Shown here piece after piece: positions 61,529 through 64,000 of a DNA stretch of 64,000 nt. The notes beneath the pieces were generated by a model, which had not been told where the DNA came from, did no database searches, and worked only from the letters and a program-made list of their open reading frames with translations. The position numbers and the translations under genes were made by a program. Every line of letters starts with the position of its first letter. The stretch's first letter is position 1. Origin of the DNA: Spirosoma fluviale (GTDB lineage Bacteria; Bacteroidota; Bacteroidia; Cytophagales; Spirosomataceae); assembly GCA_945901025.1 (NCBI GenBank), contig CAMDJW010000013.1, positions 1-64,000 on the forward strand, read 5' to 3'.

Positions 61529-61954
61529 TCAAATTAGATATGCTTGCAAGCTCGCTAGACGCGTACGTAAAGGAGGGGGTGAATGATTTGAATCATCAAA
61601 ACTTAATTTTTTAAATGCGATAATGCCATTCGATTCGCCAAAAGAATAAGAGCCATTAGGGAAATAATGAAGATTGAAATCAAGATTTTGGATTTTATTA
61701 CCTGACTGATCAAAATTAAATTTTAATGCATATTGATCATATGAGCAACATTTGGCCCGTCTCAAGGTAGCTTTATTGGTCTTATTAAAATCTGGCTTAG
61801 TGTTTTTTGAACAACACGAAACCGCCTTGTCAAATGAATATTTTTTATTTCCAGTGAAAAGGCAAGTGGACTGAGTATATGAAATACCTAAATTTCCTAC
61901 TAAAAAGTAGGTAGCTAAATAAACCAAAAAGAAGCGCTTGATAGCTAATTTCAT
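61529..61954 (-). CDS. Exported Cys-rich protein (HYC_CC_PP-like)
   Basis: About 141 residues from the ATG at 61954; six extra residues upstream are rejected. N-terminal signal or anchor (about 5-25), then STCLF, VSCCSK and AKCCSYDQ cysteine motifs and a C-terminal SPPPLRTRLASLQAYLI. The Cys, CC, PP layout is like the Bacteroidota family known by that name, recognised from memory. Genes of this sort precede metal-linked TonB receptors. First gene of the three-gene unit. Confidence 0.72.
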   Translation of the reverse strand: MKLAIKRFFLVYLATYFLVGNLGISYTQSTCLFTGNKKYSFDKAVSCCSKNTKPDFNKTNKATLRRAKCCSYDQYALKFNFDQSGNKIQNLDFNLHYFPNGSYSFGESNGIIAFKKLSFDDSNHSPPPLRTRLASLQAYLI

Positions 61955-62061
61955 TTTAAAAAATAATAGCACAAATTTACAAATTTTATAGATATTCTAT
62001 TGAATTGTTGAAATTTATGTGCTTTTGATTTAAATTATTTAATTTGCATCAATTATTCAAT

Positions 62062-63702
62062 ATGCGTCCTACATTTAGGTTAATCATACTGTTATTTATT
62101 TCCTTTATTTGGGGCCCTTCAGCTTTCGCTCAAAATTCTACCTACCGATATTTGGTGCTGTTTAAGGATAAAAACAACAGCCCGTTTTCAATCACGAAAC
62201 CAGAAGCATTTCTAAGCTCCAAGTCTATAGAACGTAGAAAAAAAATGAATATTGCCCTGCAAGCGCAAGATTTACCGGTTAATCCCAGCTATTTAAACCA
62301 ATTGAAATCCACAGGGGCAACCATCATTTTTCCTTTAAAATGGATTAATGGAGCATTAATTTCACAAAAACCGAGCGACCTATCTAAAGTATTAAAACTG
62401 GAAAATGTAAAAGGTCTTTATTGGAATTTCCCAGCCGACTCGAGTTCAAATAATCAAATTAAAAGCAATGGGATTGCAGGAACTAAATTATCCAATGCAG
62501 TTCCTGATTATGGGAGTTCGCTGACCCAGGTATCCCAACTAGGTATCGACATCATGCATGCAAAAGGTTTTCGTGGCGAAAATACCCTGATTACTTTGTT
62601 GGACAACGGCTTTTTGAATGCGGACCAAGTCCCCTATTTGCAGGCCATTTTTACCGAAAAAAGAGTGGTGGGCACTATGACAACAAACCCGAAATTAAAA
62701 TCAGTTTATGTAGGTGGGTCCCATGGAACGAATGTGCTTAGCACTATTGCGGGCCAATCCCCAGGAAAATTATTTGGAACAGCCTATTTAGCCAATTTTG
62801 CGATGGCACAAACTGAGGAAGATGATTCGGAATTAATCGTAGAAGAAGCAAACTGGCTCAGAGGTGCTGAATGGGCAGATAGCTTAGGAACCGATGTCTT
62901 AAGTTCATCTTTGGGATATTCCGAATTTGACAACTCAAAACATAACCATACCTATGCAGACATGAATGGCCGAACGACTTTGGTTTCCAAAGCTGCTGGC
63001 TGGGCATCACAAAAAGGGATTATTTGCACCATAAGCGCTGGAAACGAAGGAACAAATACATGGAAATACATTTCGGCACCTTCAGATGCTGATTCAATTT
63101 TAGCCGTAGGAGCCGTAGACAGATCTGGTTTAAAAGCGAGCTTTAGCTCATTTGGACCTAGTTTTGACAAAAGAATAAAACCTGATGTTTCTTCTATGGG
63201 ACTAGGGACAGTGGTCGGTACAACGAGTGGGACCATTGCCACATCCAATGGAACCTCATTTTCTGCACCCCTCATGGCTGGATTTGCCGCAGGAATGGTC
63301 CAAGCTAATTCACGTAATAATTCTTGGCAAATCATGGATGCCATCCGAAAATCAGGCAATCAAGCCTCTAAACCGGATAATCTGTTAGGCTATGGAATTC
63401 CAAATTTCTTAAAGGCCACGACTCTTTTAAATCCCATATTAGGAGTTGAGCCCGTCAACGAGCTATCCATCCGGATTTATCCCAATCCAGTTAAAATAGG
63501 GGAAAAAATCAACATTGATTTACCTGAAGAAATGGATTTGAAACTTGAAATTTTTAATGCACAAGGAATCATTTTAAATACACTAAACCTAAAAAAATCA
63601 CACGAAGAAATATTTCTTCCGCCACTCAGCTCGGGCAAGTATTATTTTAGGTTTATGGGGGCAAATAGTTCACAAACTATTCCAGTGCTTTATAATTTTT
63701 AG
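62062..63702 (+). CDS. Subtilisin-like serine protease with T9SS sorting domain
   Basis: 546 residues from the ATG at 62062 (an upstream TTG at 62044 is ignored). Signal peptide (1-23, ending AFAQ), an N-terminal inhibitor-like propeptide region, S8 catalytic domain with Asp in ITLLDNGF, His in GGSHGTNVLSTIAG and Ser in NGTSFSAPLMAG, and a C-terminal type IX secretion domain (about 475-546, IRIYPNPVKIGEKINI, GKYYFRFMG). It should be exported through the T9SS and act at the cell surface or outside. Confidence 0.93.
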   Translation: MRPTFRLIILLFISFIWGPSAFAQNSTYRYLVLFKDKNNSPFSITKPEAFLSSKSIERRKKMNIALQAQDLPVNPSYLNQLKSTGATIIFPLKWINGALISQKPSDLSKVLKLENVKGLYWNFPADSSSNNQIKSNGIAGTKLSNAVPDYGSSLTQVSQLGIDIMHAKGFRGENTLITLLDNGFLNADQVPYLQAIFTEKRVVGTMTTNPKLKSVYVGGSHGTNVLSTIAGQSPGKLFGTAYLANFAMAQTEEDDSELIVEEANWLRGAEWADSLGTDVLSSSLGYSEFDNSKHNHTYADMNGRTTLVSKAAGWASQKGIICTISAGNEGTNTWKYISAPSDADSILAVGAVDRSGLKASFSSFGPSFDKRIKPDVSSMGLGTVVGTTSGTIATSNGTSFSAPLMAGFAAGMVQANSRNNSWQIMDAIRKSGNQASKPDNLLGYGIPNFLKATTLLNPILGVEPVNELSIRIYPNPVKIGEKINIDLPEEMDLKLEIFNAQGIILNTLNLKKSHEEIFLPPLSSGKYYFRFMGANSSQTIPVLYNF

Positions 63703-63723
63703 GCCGCAAATCTTATGCACCTA

Positions 63724-64000
63724 TTACAACATCGCTGCTCCAAAAACACCTGCACTATCGCCTAATTTCGGTTTAACGATGGGAGTCAATACTTCACCTG
63801 AGTTGAAAATGTATTTTTTAATTCGCTCATACCCCTCGCTATACAACAAGTCGATATTTCCCACCCCACCACCGATCACAATCACATCGGGATCAATGAC
63901 ATTAATAATCGTAGAAATGGCTTTGCCGTAATATTCAAATAATCGCTCCATGGTGGCAGTCGCATTTGAATCAGAACCTGCTTTATAGGCTTGAACGATA
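63724..64000 (-). CDS. ROK-family sugar kinase/regulator, C-terminal part (5' end outside window)
   Basis: The reading frame is open to the window edge, so the N-terminus is missing; the internal ATG at 63951 is not the start. The visible part has DPDVIVIGGGVGN, typical of the ROK family after the ATP-binding region, and ends KLGDSAGVFGAAML, the conserved ROK C-terminus. Likely a glucokinase or N-acetylhexosamine kinase; the zinc motif is outside the window. Twenty-one bases convergent to the protease. Confidence 0.85.
   Translation of the reverse strand, partial: IVQAYKAGSDSNATATMERLFEYYGKAISTIINVIDPDVIVIGGGVGNIDLLYSEGYERIKKYIFNSGEVLTPIVKPKLGDSAGVFGAAML

Overview
The window looks like chromosomal DNA from an aerobic, heterotrophic member of the Bacteroidota, most likely order Cytophagales. 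The evidence is an A+T-rich sequence, a SusC/SusD outer-membrane pair, a type IX secretion C-terminal domain on a subtilase, Bacteroidota-type promoters (TTTG about 20 bp upstream of TAnnTTTG), few Shine-Dalgarno-like sites, and lipoproteins and Tat/Sec exports typical of the phylum. The genus cannot be read from the sequence; an Aquirufa/Arcicella-like freshwater bacterium would fit.

Layout. 1-7.9 kb is housekeeping: the 3' end of polA, two glycosyltransferases (GT2, GT9), an N-carbamoylputrescine-amidase-like hydrolase, glycyl-tRNA synthetase, a DUF349 protein and tRNA-Thr(UGU). 7.9-9 kb holds an exported methyltransferase bracketed by imperfect copies of the tRNA tail/terminator and by small hairpin repeats. 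9-12.1 kb has an aldo/keto reductase, a TauD-like dioxygenase and a CE15-type esterase, followed by a ~39-bp hairpin minisatellite. 12.4-29.7 kb is one long minus-strand locus: susC, susD, a strong hairpin, then FG-GAP protein, DUF1080, a large c-type cytochrome/beta-propeller dehydrogenase, DUF4432 epimerase, PMI-like cupin, TIM-barrel isomerase, Gfo/Idh oxidoreductase and a ribose-type ABC transporter. It reads as a complete uptake and catabolic route for a glycoside that is probably handled through keto-sugar intermediates.

30-36 kb contains a decayed Xaa-Pro peptidase, then a minus-strand operon of MHS-type transporter, small membrane protein, acetyl-CoA synthetase and a ModF-like double ATPase. 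35.8-39.7 kb has a Tat-exported TIM-barrel protein, a type-B carboxylesterase and a second Gfo/Idh enzyme. 39.7-51.7 kb is a sulfur-oxidation island: Crp-type regulator, TauE/SafE exporter, persulfide dioxygenase-rhodanese fusion, rhodaneses, two YeeE/YedE transporter halves, DoxX, a TsdA-like diheme thiosulfate dehydrogenase, type-II sulfide:quinone reductase, exported DsrE protein, thioredoxin, a rhodanese-thioredoxin lipoprotein and MsrB. Three Crp-like palindromes sit at a near-constant distance (28.5-29.5 bp) from the promoter boxes of four of these genes, and the regulator's recognition helix carries the R-E-x-x-x-R pattern of Crp, so this is probably a single regulon.

51.7-56.7 kb is a divergent mutagenesis cassette (LexA-like S24 repressor versus DinB plus an error-prone DnaE), with a 20-bp palindrome between the arms. 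56.7-64 kb has Tex, a metal-related module (HMBD protein, TonB receptor, Cys-rich protein), a T9SS-sorted subtilase and the 3' part of a ROK-family gene.
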